Positions 27,207 to 35,620 of a stretch of DNA of 37,410 nucleotides are shown piece by piece (positions within the stretch are counted from its first letter, which is position 1; each line of letters begins with the position of its first letter). Below the pieces are notes generated by a model. It searched no databases, was not told the origin of the DNA, and saw only the letters and a list, made by a program, of their open reading frames with translations. This DNA is from an uncultured Eubacteriales bacterium (GTDB lineage Bacteria; Bacillota; Clostridia; Saccharofermentanales; UBA5734). A program made the translations under genes and the position numbers. Location of the stretch: the NCBI GenBank assembly GCA_903919045.1, contig CAIXGU010000097.1:1-37410 (forward strand), in the 5' to 3' direction.

Positions 27207-29779
27207 TGCTGGGATTCGAGGCGCTCCCCGGCTTCCTCGGCGTCCTCGCCTCCGCGTACCTCGCCCTCTGCCTCGCGCTCGGGCATGCGCTGCGCGCCCG
27301 CCTGCTGCCGCCCGCGCCGGCGCTCTTCGAGGGCGCCGCCGGCGTGCGGACCGCGGACGGCCCGGACCTCGAGGGACGGCCCCTGCGGCCGACGCCGCAC
27401 CTCCCCGCCTGGACCTTCGACGTCCCCGTCGCCCTCGTGCTCGGCGGCATCGTCCTCACGTCGGCCGTCTACCTCCTCGCCTGCGCCTTCGACGCCGTCC
27501 TCCCCGCGACGTCCGCGATCCACCCGCTGCTGCCGGCGAACCTCGCCGGCGCCGCCCTGGCGGTCCTCGCGATCCGCGCCCTGCGCCCGCCGCACCGGCA
27601 GGTCCCGCTGGCCGAGGTCGGCCGCGGTCCGGTCGCGCGCGCCGTCGCCGGCGGGACGGACGCCGTCCGCCGCGCCTGGGCGGCCTTCGTCTCCTCGCCC
27701 TTCTTCGCCGGTTCCGCCGTCGCCTTCCTGCTGGTCGGCACCTACATCATGGCCTACGTCTTCTGGATGAAGGACGGGGTCCTGCACTCGGGCGTCACGG
27801 CGTTCAGCGACTTCTCGCCGCACACCGCGATGATCCGGTCCTTCTCGCACGGCCGCAACTTCCCGACCGAGTACCCGCACTTCGCGAACGACGGCATCCG
27901 CTACCACTTCCTGTTCCTCTTCCTCACGGGGAACCTCGAGTTCCTCGGCCTGCGGATGGACCTCGCCTTCGACCTGCTCGGGATCCTCGGCCTCGCCGCC
28001 TTCTGCGTCCTGCTCGGCGCGCTCGGCGTCGCGCTGACGGGCCGCCGCGGCGTCTTCCTCCTCGGCCCCCTGCTCCTGTTCCTCCGCGCGTCGGTCTCCT
28101 TCGTCCCGTTCCTCGCGGAGCTCGCGCGGAAGGCGGACGGGAGCCCGGTCGCCTTCGCGAAGCTGCTCTTCGCCCAGCGCGACTTCATCGGCGACACGCC
28201 CTTCGACAACTGGGGCATCTGGACATTCAACGTCTTCGGCAACCAGCGCCACCTCCTGTGGGGCGGCGTCGCGATGCTGCTCGTGCTGTTCATCTTCCTG
28301 CCCTACCTGCACCGGATGACCGTGCGGCTCCGTGCGCTGCGGCGCCCCGGGCGCGGCGGCGCCGATGCGGCGCGCCAGCTCACGACGGACGACCTGCTGC
28401 GCACGGCCGAGGCCGTCGCCGACGCCTGGTCGGACTCCGCACCGGAGGGCACCGGGCCCGACGACGCGTCGTCCGCCCCCGCGACCGCACCCGCCGCCGC
28501 CCGCCGGCCCGCCCCCGCGCCCGGCCTGCGCGCCTTCTTCCTGTCCCGCGAGGCCTGGATCCCAGACCGCGCGGACCTCCCCGCGATCGGGCTCGCGGCC
28601 GGCCTCCTGTTCCTCCTCCCCTATTGGCACGGCTCCGTCCTGCTCTCCGCCCTCGCGGTCCTGTTCGTCCTCGCGATCGTCTCGCAGGCGCGCCTCGCGC
28701 ATCTCGCCGTCGCCGTCGCCGCCCTCGCCGGCTCCTGGCTGCAGACCGGCTTCTTCGCGGGCTTCGGCACGAGCGTGGTCTCGCCGTCCTTCTACTTCGG
28801 CTTCGTCGCGCCGCTGCGGAGCGTCTTCGGCGTCCTCGACTACGCCTTCCAGGCCTTCGGGCTGACCTTCGTCCTCCTGCTGCTGCTCTTCTTCTCCCTG
28901 CGCCGCACCCAGGCCTTCGCCCTCGCGGCCTTCGCCGCGCCCTTCGCGCTCGCCTTCACGGTCTCGTTCCTGCCGGAAGGGCTGCGCGGGATGACCTCGT
29001 ACTACATCCTCGTCAACCACAAGTTCATCGTGCTGACGTTCGCGCTCGCGAACCTGTTCATCGCCGGGATGCTCTGCGACCTCTGGGCCGCGGGGCGCGA
29101 ACGCGCGGCGTCCTTCTCGTACCGGACGTCCGCGGCTCCGGACGCGATGCCCGATGAGGCCTCCCCGCCCGACGCGGCCCATCGGGAGGGCGCCGGGGAG
29201 CCGCCCGACGCGGCCCCGCCGGTGGAGGCGCCCGTGCTTCCGCGCCTGCGCGCGCCGTCGTTCCCGGGCCTGTGGCAGCGCGTCCTCGCGGTGGCGCTCG
29301 GGTTCGCCCTGATGGCCAACGGGGCCATCGACGCGATCATCTACTTCAACCGCGACCGTCAGACCGTCGGCATCGACACGCGGTCGCCGCTCGTCCTCTG
29401 GATCGAGGCGCACGCCGCACCCGACGCCGTCTTCCTCACGCCGCCGGATTACGCGTACAACGCGTTCTTCCTGTCCGGGCGCCTGTCGTTCTACGCCTGG
29501 CCGTACTTCGCGACGTCCGCCGGGCACGACACGGGCGATCGGATCCAGGTCGTCGACGCGCTCTATGCGGGCTGCGGCGGGGACCTCGCGGAATTCCGCC
29601 GGCTCGCGGAGGAGAACGGGATCGCGTTCGCGATCGTCGACGACGGCCTCCGGAACAATGCGGACCGGACGACCGACGAGGCCTTCTTCGAGAAATACCT
29701 GCCGGTCGCCGCGTCGTTCCCCGAGCTCGGGAACCTGGTCGTGTACGACCTGCGGGCGGACCCGCTGGCCCTGCCGTAG
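27206..29779 (+). CDS. Polytopic GT-C-like membrane protein, paralog 1
   Basis: An 857-residue protein with a dozen or more membrane helices and a C-terminal soluble domain of about 130 residues. The first large outer loop carries FSDFSPHTAMIRSF with Asp202, where GT-C glycosyltransferases keep a catalytic acid. It continues into a strongly conserved block (213-248). NQRHLLWGG is a second shared motif. Two hydrophilic low-complexity loops (about 375-445 and 630-685) are absent from the paralog downstream. I recognise no exact family; lipid-linked sugar transfer is inferred from topology and the coupled GT2 gene. The ATG overlaps the GT2 stop. Confidence 0.85.
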   Translation: MLGFEALPGFLGVLASAYLALCLALGHALRARLLPPAPALFEGAAGVRTADGPDLEGRPLRPTPHLPAWTFDVPVALVLGGIVLTSAVYLLACAFDAVLPATSAIHPLLPANLAGAALAVLAIRALRPPHRQVPLAEVGRGPVARAVAGGTDAVRRAWAAFVSSPFFAGSAVAFLLVGTYIMAYVFWMKDGVLHSGVTAFSDFSPHTAMIRSFSHGRNFPTEYPHFANDGIRYHFLFLFLTGNLEFLGLRMDLAFDLLGILGLAAFCVLLGALGVALTGRRGVFLLGPLLLFLRASVSFVPFLAELARKADGSPVAFAKLLFAQRDFIGDTPFDNWGIWTFNVFGNQRHLLWGGVAMLLVLFIFLPYLHRMTVRLRALRRPGRGGADAARQLTTDDLLRTAEAVADAWSDSAPEGTGPDDASSAPATAPAAARRPAPAPGLRAFFLSREAWIPDRADLPAIGLAAGLLFLLPYWHGSVLLSALAVLFVLAIVSQARLAHLAVAVAALAGSWLQTGFFAGFGTSVVSPSFYFGFVAPLRSVFGVLDYAFQAFGLTFVLLLLLFFSLRRTQAFALAAFAAPFALAFTVSFLPEGLRGMTSYYILVNHKFIVLTFALANLFIAGMLCDLWAAGRERAASFSYRTSAAPDAMPDEASPPDAAHREGAGEPPDAAPPVEAPVLPRLRAPSFPGLWQRVLAVALGFALMANGAIDAIIYFNRDRQTVGIDTRSPLVLWIEAHAAPDAVFLTPPDYAYNAFFLSGRLSFYAWPYFATSAGHDTGDRIQVVDALYAGCGGDLAEFRRLAEENGIAFAIVDDGLRNNADRTTDEAFFEKYLPVAASFPELGNLVVYDLRADPLALP
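27842..27948 (+). repeat. Conserved block, copy 1, of tandem GT-C-like genes
   Basis: A 107-base stretch that matches 30416-30522 with 11 mismatches by hand count, in the same reading frame (residues 213-248). It covers the outer-loop motif after the putative catalytic Asp. Confidence 0.85.
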
Positions 29780-29797
29780 ACGCGGACGCTCCGAAGG

Positions 29798-31939
29798 ATG
29801 GCCGCCCTCCTCTTCCTGGTCCTCGCGTTCTGGCTCGGCGACCGCATCCGGCGCCGCGCCGTCCCCGACACGCGCGCGCTGTTCGCCGCGATTGCGGGGA
29901 CCGGCCCTGCGCGCCCGGCCGATGGGACCGGCGACGACGCGGACGCGCCGCCGCTCCTCCCGCCCTCCTGGACGTTCGATCTTCCGGCCGCGCTCGTGAC
30001 GGGCGTCCTCGTCCTCGCGTCGGCGACGTATCTCGCCGGCTATGCGTTCGATGCGCTCGTCCAGGAGGGCCTGCACCCCCTCCTCCCCGCGAACGCCCTC
30101 GTGCTGGGCCTCGCCGCCGCCGCGATCGCGATCGACGTCCTCGTCGCCTCCCGGCCCCGGCGCCGCGCGCTCCGCGCCGACGCCGCCTCCCGCCTCTCCG
30201 GCCTCGCGGCGCGGGTCCGCGCCTGGGCGGCCGCCCGTCCCTTCCGGATCTCCGGCGCCTTCCGCCGGCCGTCCGTCTACGCCGTCTCCGCGGCCGTCTT
30301 CCTCGCCCTCGGCTGGTTCCTGATGGCCTCGGTCCTCACGGTGAAGGACGGGCGGCTCTCCGCGGGCGCCACGGTGTTCAGCGACTACGCCCCGCACATC
30401 GCCCTGATCCGCTCGTTCTCGCACGGGCGCAACTTCCCGACCGAGTACCCCCTGTTCCCGGGCGACGGGATCCGCTACCACTTCCTCTTCCTGTTCCTCA
30501 CGGGGAACCTGGAGTTCCTCGGGATGCGCCTCGACGTCGCGTTCAACCTGCTCGGCGCGCTCGGGCTCGTCGCGTTCTGCCTGCTCCTCGGCGCGCTCGC
30601 GGTCCTGCTGGTCCGCCGCCGCTCGGCCTTCCTCGTCGCGCCGCTCCTGCTGTTCCTGCGCAGCTCGCTCGCCTTCGCGACGTTCCTCGGCGCGCTGTGG
30701 CGCGAATCCGACGGGAACCTCGGGGGCGTGATCGTCGGGCTGCTCCTGAACCGCGGCTACATCGGGGAGACGCCCTACGAGAACTGGGGCCTGTGGACCG
30801 TCAACGTCTACAGCAACCAGCGCCACCTCCTGTGGGGCGCCTCCGTCCTGGTGCTCGCGCTCCTCCTGCTCCTGCCCCTCTGGCGGCGCTCGCCGCAGCC
30901 GCGCCTGCTCTCCCGCGACGCCTGGCTCCCGCAGGACGCGCGTCCCGTCCTCCTCGCCGGACTCCTCCTCGTCCTGCTGCCCTACTTCCACGGCTCGATG
31001 CTGATCGGGGCGTGCCTCGTCCTCGGCACGGTCGGCCTCTTCTCCGCGGGGCGCCTCGCCTTCGCCGCGGTCCTCGCGGCCGGCGCCGGCTCCGCCGTGC
31101 TGCAGGCCGCCTTCTTCTCGGGCGGCGCCGCGTCCGTCGCGCACCCCCGGATCCTGCTCGGCTTCGTCGCCGAGGACAGGACCCTCGCCGGCGTCCTCGC
31201 GTACTGCGTCCTCGCCTTCGGGGTCGCCTTCGTCCTGCTCCCGTTCCTCCCGCTGCTCGGAACGCGGCGGCAGGCCGTGCTCTGGCTTGCGTTCCTCGTC
31301 CCCTTCGTCTTCGCCTTCACGGTGTCGCTGACGCCCGACGTGGCGGTGAACCACAAGTACATCCTGCTGGCGTTCGCGCTCGAGAACGTCTTCCTCGCCG
31401 GCCTGCTCGCGGCGCTCGCGCGTCCGCCGTCCGACGCGGGCCGCCTGCGGCGCATCCTGCGGAAGTCTCTCGCCGTCGCGCTCGCCGTCTTCCTGACCGC
31501 GACCGGGTGCATCGACCTCTGGACGTATTTCGTCGCGAACCGCATCCGCGTGTCGATTCCGCTCGATTCGCCCGTCGCGGCGTGGATCGAGACGCACACG
31601 GATCCCGACGACGTGTTCCTCACGCCGCGCTACCACTACAACGCGTTCTTCCTCGCCGGCCGCAAGGCCTTCCTCGGCTGGCCCTACTACGCCTGGTCCG
31701 CGGGCCACGGCACCGGGGCGCGCAACGACCGCGTCCTCTGGCTCTATGCGGGCGCGGGGAACAGCGCCGACGCGTTCCGGGCCTTCTGCCGGGAGAACGG
31801 GATCGCCTATGCGATCGTCGACGACGGGTGGCGGAGGGATCTCGGAGAGGGCCTGGACGAAGCGTTCCTCGCGGCGAATTTCCGCGTGGCGGCGACGTTC
31901 CCCGACGACGGGAACCTGACGGTCTACGCGATCGGCTGA
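29798..31939 (+). CDS. Polytopic GT-C-like membrane protein, paralog 2
   Basis: A 713-residue paralog of the preceding gene, collinear over nearly its whole length but lacking the two low-complexity loops and with a shorter N-terminus. Shared features: FSDYAPHIALIRSF (Asp196), the 107-base conserved block (residues 207-242), NQRHLLWGA, VNHKYI, and the C-terminal soluble domain with WIETHTDPDDVFLTP and YAIVDDGW. The start is uncertain: CGAAGG abuts the ATG with no spacer, and the gene is in the same frame as paralog 1, separated by one TAG and six codons. Function inferred as for paralog 1. Confidence 0.83.
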   Translation: MAALLFLVLAFWLGDRIRRRAVPDTRALFAAIAGTGPARPADGTGDDADAPPLLPPSWTFDLPAALVTGVLVLASATYLAGYAFDALVQEGLHPLLPANALVLGLAAAAIAIDVLVASRPRRRALRADAASRLSGLAARVRAWAAARPFRISGAFRRPSVYAVSAAVFLALGWFLMASVLTVKDGRLSAGATVFSDYAPHIALIRSFSHGRNFPTEYPLFPGDGIRYHFLFLFLTGNLEFLGMRLDVAFNLLGALGLVAFCLLLGALAVLLVRRRSAFLVAPLLLFLRSSLAFATFLGALWRESDGNLGGVIVGLLLNRGYIGETPYENWGLWTVNVYSNQRHLLWGASVLVLALLLLLPLWRRSPQPRLLSRDAWLPQDARPVLLAGLLLVLLPYFHGSMLIGACLVLGTVGLFSAGRLAFAAVLAAGAGSAVLQAAFFSGGAASVAHPRILLGFVAEDRTLAGVLAYCVLAFGVAFVLLPFLPLLGTRRQAVLWLAFLVPFVFAFTVSLTPDVAVNHKYILLAFALENVFLAGLLAALARPPSDAGRLRRILRKSLAVALAVFLTATGCIDLWTYFVANRIRVSIPLDSPVAAWIETHTDPDDVFLTPRYHYNAFFLAGRKAFLGWPYYAWSAGHGTGARNDRVLWLYAGAGNSADAFRAFCRENGIAYAIVDDGWRRDLGEGLDEAFLAANFRVAATFPDDGNLTVYAIG
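30416..30522 (+). repeat. Conserved block, copy 2, of tandem GT-C-like genes
   Basis: Second copy of the 107-base block described at 27842-27948; about 90% identical at the DNA level. Confidence 0.85.
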
Positions 31940-31967
31940 CGGCGGTCCGGTCCGCGGATCCCCGCGC

Positions 31968-33296
31968 TCAGGCGGTCGGACGGACGCCGGCCTCGCGGGC
32001 GAGCCGGTCCGCGACGGGGAAATCGGCCGGACACAGCGGCATCGCGGACAGCGCCTCGACCGGCACCCAGCGCGCTTCGCTGTGGGCCGAGAGCCGGAAG
32101 CCCTCCGTCCGCTCCAGCGACGTCCGGTGGCAATGCAGCCGCACGGTGCGCTCCGCGTAGGCGTGCTCGACGACGCAGATCCGGTCGCCGACCGACGCGC
32201 CGCAGTCCAGCTCCTCTCGGATCTCCCGCGCCAGCGCCTCCTCGACCGTCTCGCCCGGGGCCATCTTCCCTCCCGGGAACTCCCACAGCCCGGCGAGGTC
32301 ACGTTCGCCCGATCGGCGCGCGAGCAGCACCGACGGGCGTCCGTCCGGCTCCGTCCGGAGCGCGATCGCGGCCGCCACGTGCAGCGTCGTCCTCCGCGGG
32401 GCGCCCTCCGGCCAGGACCGCGCGCGCGACGCGCGGTACATCGCGGAGTGGCCGCCGCGCGGGCCGTCGCCGTGGAAATCGCTGCCGCGCGTGGCGAGCA
32501 GCCCCAGGCGGCGCGCCGCGGCGGCGAGCGTCACGATCTGCCGCCCGACCGCGTCGCCGTGGCGCGTTTCCACGCCGCCGAGCCCCCGCTCCGCGAGGAA
32601 CGCGAGGCGGCGGACGAGCGCGGCGGGCAGCCCGCCGTCGCGGGCGGGGTCGTCGAGCCAGCCGTACAGGACGGGGTGCGCGAGCACGGGCACGCCGCCC
32701 GCCGAGCGGATCGCCGCGCAGCCCGCCGCCGCGTCCGGGCGTTCCCGCCCCACGTAGCCCGGCTTCCCGACGGCGAGGTACCGGTCGAAGGCGTCGCGCA
32801 CGGAATCGGCCTGCCCCTTGCGCACCAGGAGGCGCGCCGCGTGCAGGCGCCCCACGACGCCCTCCCCTTCCGCGGCGAGCTCCTCGTGCGTCACGTCGAG
32901 GCCGAGGCCGCGAAGCGCCTCCACCATCGCCTCGTTCCGACGGCTCCGCCGCTCGCGCTGCAGCGCGAGGAACGGCTCGATCGCCTCCGGCCCGCCCGAC
33001 GGGAAGTATCCCAGCAGGTGGAGCTCCTGCTCACCCTCCTGGACGCTGAGCTCGATGCCGGGAAGGAAGCGCACGCCCGGCAGGCGCCGCGCCGCGTGCG
33101 CCGCCGCCGCGGCCGCCTCGGCGAGGCCCGCGGTCGTGTCGTGGTCCGTCAGGGAGAACAGGCGCAGCCCCTGCGCCACGGCCTCCTCGGCCACCTCGGC
33201 CGGCGGGAGCCGTCCGTCGGACGCCGTGGAATGCAGGTGCAGGTCGGCCGGCCCCGTCCCGAGCAGCGCCCGCAGGGCCTCGTCCGCCTCCCGCAT
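31968..33296 (-). CDS. PHP phosphoesterase-NUDIX hydrolase fusion
   Basis: A 442-residue two-domain enzyme. Residues 15 to about 285 are a PHP domain of the TrpH/YciV type: DLHLHSTASDG (His20, His22), SLTDHDT, GIELSV, VLAHPVLYG and GSDFHGD supply the metal ligands. Relatives act on 3',5'-nucleoside bisphosphates or RNA 5' ends. Residues from about 310 are a MutT-like NUDIX domain with the full box GGKMAPGETVEEAL followed by AREIREEL; MutT types clean 8-oxo-dGTP. The joint is in frame; Met in SAMYRAS has no ribosome site. The start at 33296 has GGGAGG upstream. It follows the EF-G-like gene across a 107-base gap with a hairpin. Convergent with the GT-C gene, 28 bases apart. Confidence 0.9.
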   Translation of the reverse strand: MREADEALRALLGTGPADLHLHSTASDGRLPPAEVAEEAVAQGLRLFSLTDHDTTAGLAEAAAAAAHAARRLPGVRFLPGIELSVQEGEQELHLLGYFPSGGPEAIEPFLALQRERRSRRNEAMVEALRGLGLDVTHEELAAEGEGVVGRLHAARLLVRKGQADSVRDAFDRYLAVGKPGYVGRERPDAAAGCAAIRSAGGVPVLAHPVLYGWLDDPARDGGLPAALVRRLAFLAERGLGGVETRHGDAVGRQIVTLAAAARRLGLLATRGSDFHGDGPRGGHSAMYRASRARSWPEGAPRRTTLHVAAAIALRTEPDGRPSVLLARRSGERDLAGLWEFPGGKMAPGETVEEALAREIREELDCGASVGDRICVVEHAYAERTVRLHCHRTSLERTEGFRLSAHSEARWVPVEALSAMPLCPADFPVADRLAREAGVRPTA

Positions 33297-33320
33297 CCCC
33301 TCGCCTCCCTTCGGCAGGAA

Positions 33321-33344
33321 GGCCCCGCCGTCTCCGGCAGGGCC
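33321..33344 (-). terminator. Hairpin between the EF-G-like gene and the PHP-NUDIX gene
   Basis: A 10-base stem with one G-U pair on the minus-strand RNA and a GAGA tetraloop, followed by UUCCU. Probably an attenuating terminator, since no separate promoter for the PHP-NUDIX gene is seen. Confidence 0.5.
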
Positions 33345-33403
33345 CCCCGGTCCGCGCCCGTCCGGCGACGACGCCGGCAGCCGCTTCGCTGCGCGGAGAA
33401 GGA

Positions 33404-35491
33404 CTACTCCTCCTCCTCTTCCTCCTTCATGTGCGCCTTCGCCTCGGCGATCACCTTGTCGGCGACCAGCTGCGGCGCCACGTCGTAGCGGGCGAACGAG
33501 ATCCGGTACCAGCCGCGCCCCTGGGTCATCGACCGCAGGTCGTTCGCATACTTGGCCATCTCGCTCTGCGGCACCTCGGCGACGACCTGCTGGCCGCCCT
33601 CGACCGGGTTGACGCCCATGATGCGGCCGCGCCGCTTGTTCATGTCGCCCATGATGTCGCCGAGGTTCGCGTCGGGGATGTAGACCTCGACGTTGCAGAT
33701 CGGCTCGAGCAGGACCGGGCCGGCCAGCGGGATGCCCGCCTTGTAGGCCAGGCGCGCGGCGATCTTGAACGCCATTTCGGACGAGTCGACGTCGTGGTAC
33801 GAACCGTCGACGAGCGTCGCCTTCAGGCCGACCATCGGGTAGCCTGCGAGCACGCCCTTCTTGATCGCGTCCTGCAGGCCCTTCTCGACGCCGGGGTGGT
33901 ACTGCTTCGGGACGGAGCCGCCGAAGATGTGCTCCTCGAACGTGAGGCCCTCGCCCTGCCCGGGCTCGAACTCGACCCAGACGTGGCCGAACTGGCCGTG
34001 GCCGCCGGACTGCTTCTTGTGCTTGCCTTCCACGCGGACCTTCTTGCGGATCGTCTCGCGGTACGGGACCCGCGGTTCGACCAGCGTTCCCTCGGCGTTG
34101 AACTTGGACTTGAGCTTGCTCATGAGGACGTCGAGGTGCTGCTCGCCGATGCCGGAGAGCAGGAGCTGGTGCGTCTCCCCGTTGTAGCCCATCGTGAAGA
34201 CGGGATCCTCGTCCTGGAGCTTGTGCAGGCCGGCGCCGATCTTCTCCTCGTCGCCCTTCGCCTTCCCCTCGACGGCCATCGACAGGCACGGCACGGGGAA
34301 TTCGGTGCGCGGGAGCAGCACGGGCTTCGCCTTGTCGCACAGGGTGTCGTTCGTGCCGGTGTAGACCAGCTTCGTGACGGCGCCGATGTCGCCGGCGGAG
34401 ACCTGGTCCGTCGGGAGCTGCTTCTTGCCGACCATGAGGAACAGCGAGCCGATGCGCTCGTCCTTCTCGTGCCCGGGGTTGTAGACCGTGGAGTTGGCCT
34501 TCAGGACGCCGGCGTAGACGCGGAACATCGAGATGCGGCCGACGAAGGGGTCGGCGATCGTCTTGAACACGATCGCGGCGAGCGGCTCGGTCGCGGCGCA
34601 CTTCACGGACGCGTCCGTCCCGTCGAGCTTCTTCGCGGGAACCGTCGCGGCGGCGTCCGCGGCGGGCAGCAGGGCGACCAGGCGGTCGACGGTGCCCTTC
34701 ACGGCCCAGTTGCTTGCGGCGGCGCCGCAGAACACCGGGTAGACGGACCCGGCGGCGACGCTGAGGGCCAGCCCCTTCAGCATCTCCTCGGGCGTGAAGT
34801 CCTCGCCCGCGAAGAACTTCTCCATCAGGGATTCGTCGCTCTCGGCGGCGTGCTCCTTCAGGGCCTCGAGGGCGGCGGCGGCGTCGGCGGCCATCCCCGC
34901 GGGGACGGCGGTCTCGGTCGTCGCGCCGTTGGCGCCGTTCATGTAGGCCTTCTGGGAGAGGACGTCGACATACCCCTTCATCTTCCCGCCCTCGAGGACC
35001 GGGAGCGCGAAGGGCTTGGCCTGGGCGCCGAACGCCGCGGCGATCTGGCCGAGCGTGCGCGCGAAGTCCGCGTTCTCCTCGTCCATCTTGCTGACGAAGA
35101 AGACGACGGGCAGATTCCGGTCGCGGAGGTACTTCACCGACTTCTCGGTGCCGACGGCCACGCCGTCCTTCGCGGGGACGAGCACGATGCCGGCGTCGGC
35201 GACGCGCAGGCCCTGGTAGACCTCGCCCACGAAGTCGAAGTAGCCCGGGGTGTCGAGCAGGTTGAGCTTCGCGTCGTTCCATTCGACCGCCGCGATCGCG
35301 GTGTTGATCGAGAACTTGCGGCGGATCTCCTCCGCGTCGAAGTCCAGGACCGTATTGCCGTCGGCGACGCGCCCGAAGCGGTCGGTCGCCTTCGCGTCGA
35401 ACAGGACGGCCTCGGCGAACGTCGTCTTCCCCGAGCCTCCGTGGCCGAGCAACGCGAGGTTGCGGATCTTCCCTGCCGGATATTCCTTCAT
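33404..35491 (-). CDS. EF-G-like translational GTPase
   Basis: A 695-residue GTPase with the EF-G domain order (G, II, III, IV, V). The P-loop is GHGGSGKT rather than the GHVDHGKT of canonical EF-G, which marks the FusA2/EF-G-like group. The G3 box is DTPGY. The G4 box reads SKMD instead of NKxD. Domain IV shows SGGHGQFGHVWVEFEP, domain V ends in the GDIMGDMNKRRGRIMG segment. An acidic KEEEEEE tail closes the protein. It may be a non-canonical translocation, recycling or tetracycline-resistance-like factor; its role is unresolved in this group. Start at 35491 with purine-rich AGGGGG upstream. Confidence 0.92.
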   Translation of the reverse strand: MKEYPAGKIRNLALLGHGGSGKTTFAEAVLFDAKATDRFGRVADGNTVLDFDAEEIRRKFSINTAIAAVEWNDAKLNLLDTPGYFDFVGEVYQGLRVADAGIVLVPAKDGVAVGTEKSVKYLRDRNLPVVFFVSKMDEENADFARTLGQIAAAFGAQAKPFALPVLEGGKMKGYVDVLSQKAYMNGANGATTETAVPAGMAADAAAALEALKEHAAESDESLMEKFFAGEDFTPEEMLKGLALSVAAGSVYPVFCGAAASNWAVKGTVDRLVALLPAADAAATVPAKKLDGTDASVKCAATEPLAAIVFKTIADPFVGRISMFRVYAGVLKANSTVYNPGHEKDERIGSLFLMVGKKQLPTDQVSAGDIGAVTKLVYTGTNDTLCDKAKPVLLPRTEFPVPCLSMAVEGKAKGDEEKIGAGLHKLQDEDPVFTMGYNGETHQLLLSGIGEQHLDVLMSKLKSKFNAEGTLVEPRVPYRETIRKKVRVEGKHKKQSGGHGQFGHVWVEFEPGQGEGLTFEEHIFGGSVPKQYHPGVEKGLQDAIKKGVLAGYPMVGLKATLVDGSYHDVDSSEMAFKIAARLAYKAGIPLAGPVLLEPICNVEVYIPDANLGDIMGDMNKRRGRIMGVNPVEGGQQVVAEVPQSEMAKYANDLRSMTQGRGWYRISFARYDVAPQLVADKVIAEAKAHMKEEEEEE

Positions 35492-35551
35492 GCTCCAACC
35501 CCCTGCCTGGCACCGCCCTTCGGGGCGGACGCCGAAAAACACTCGCGTCCG

Positions 35552-35581
35552 ATTATACAACGAGGAGTCGCCGCTTGTCTT
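35552..35581 (-). promoter_or_regulatory. Promoter of the EF-G-like gene
   Basis: On the minus strand AAGACA (35576-35581), an 18-base spacer and a consensus TATAAT (35552-35557), about 60 bases upstream of the start. Confidence 0.65.
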
Positions 35582-35620
35582 GTCCTCCGGGCGCCTCGCC
35601 CCTCCCCGGCGCCGGCCGGA

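Noticed and set aside
27206-31939. Reading the two GT-C paralogs as one polyprotein or one broken gene
   Set aside because: Each has a complete N-terminal helix, conserved core and C-terminal soluble domain, so they are two full copies rather than a gene split by a mutation. Read-through is kept only as a low-interest possibility.
27167-32302. A 1711-codon open frame antisense to the GT-C genes
   Set aside because: Low-complexity Glu/Arg/Gly composition and no recognisable domain; it arises from high GC at third positions of the real genes.
32430-32450. Internal start for a separate NUDIX gene
   Set aside because: The Met codon near the PHP-NUDIX joint lacks a ribosome site and there is no stop for the PHP part.
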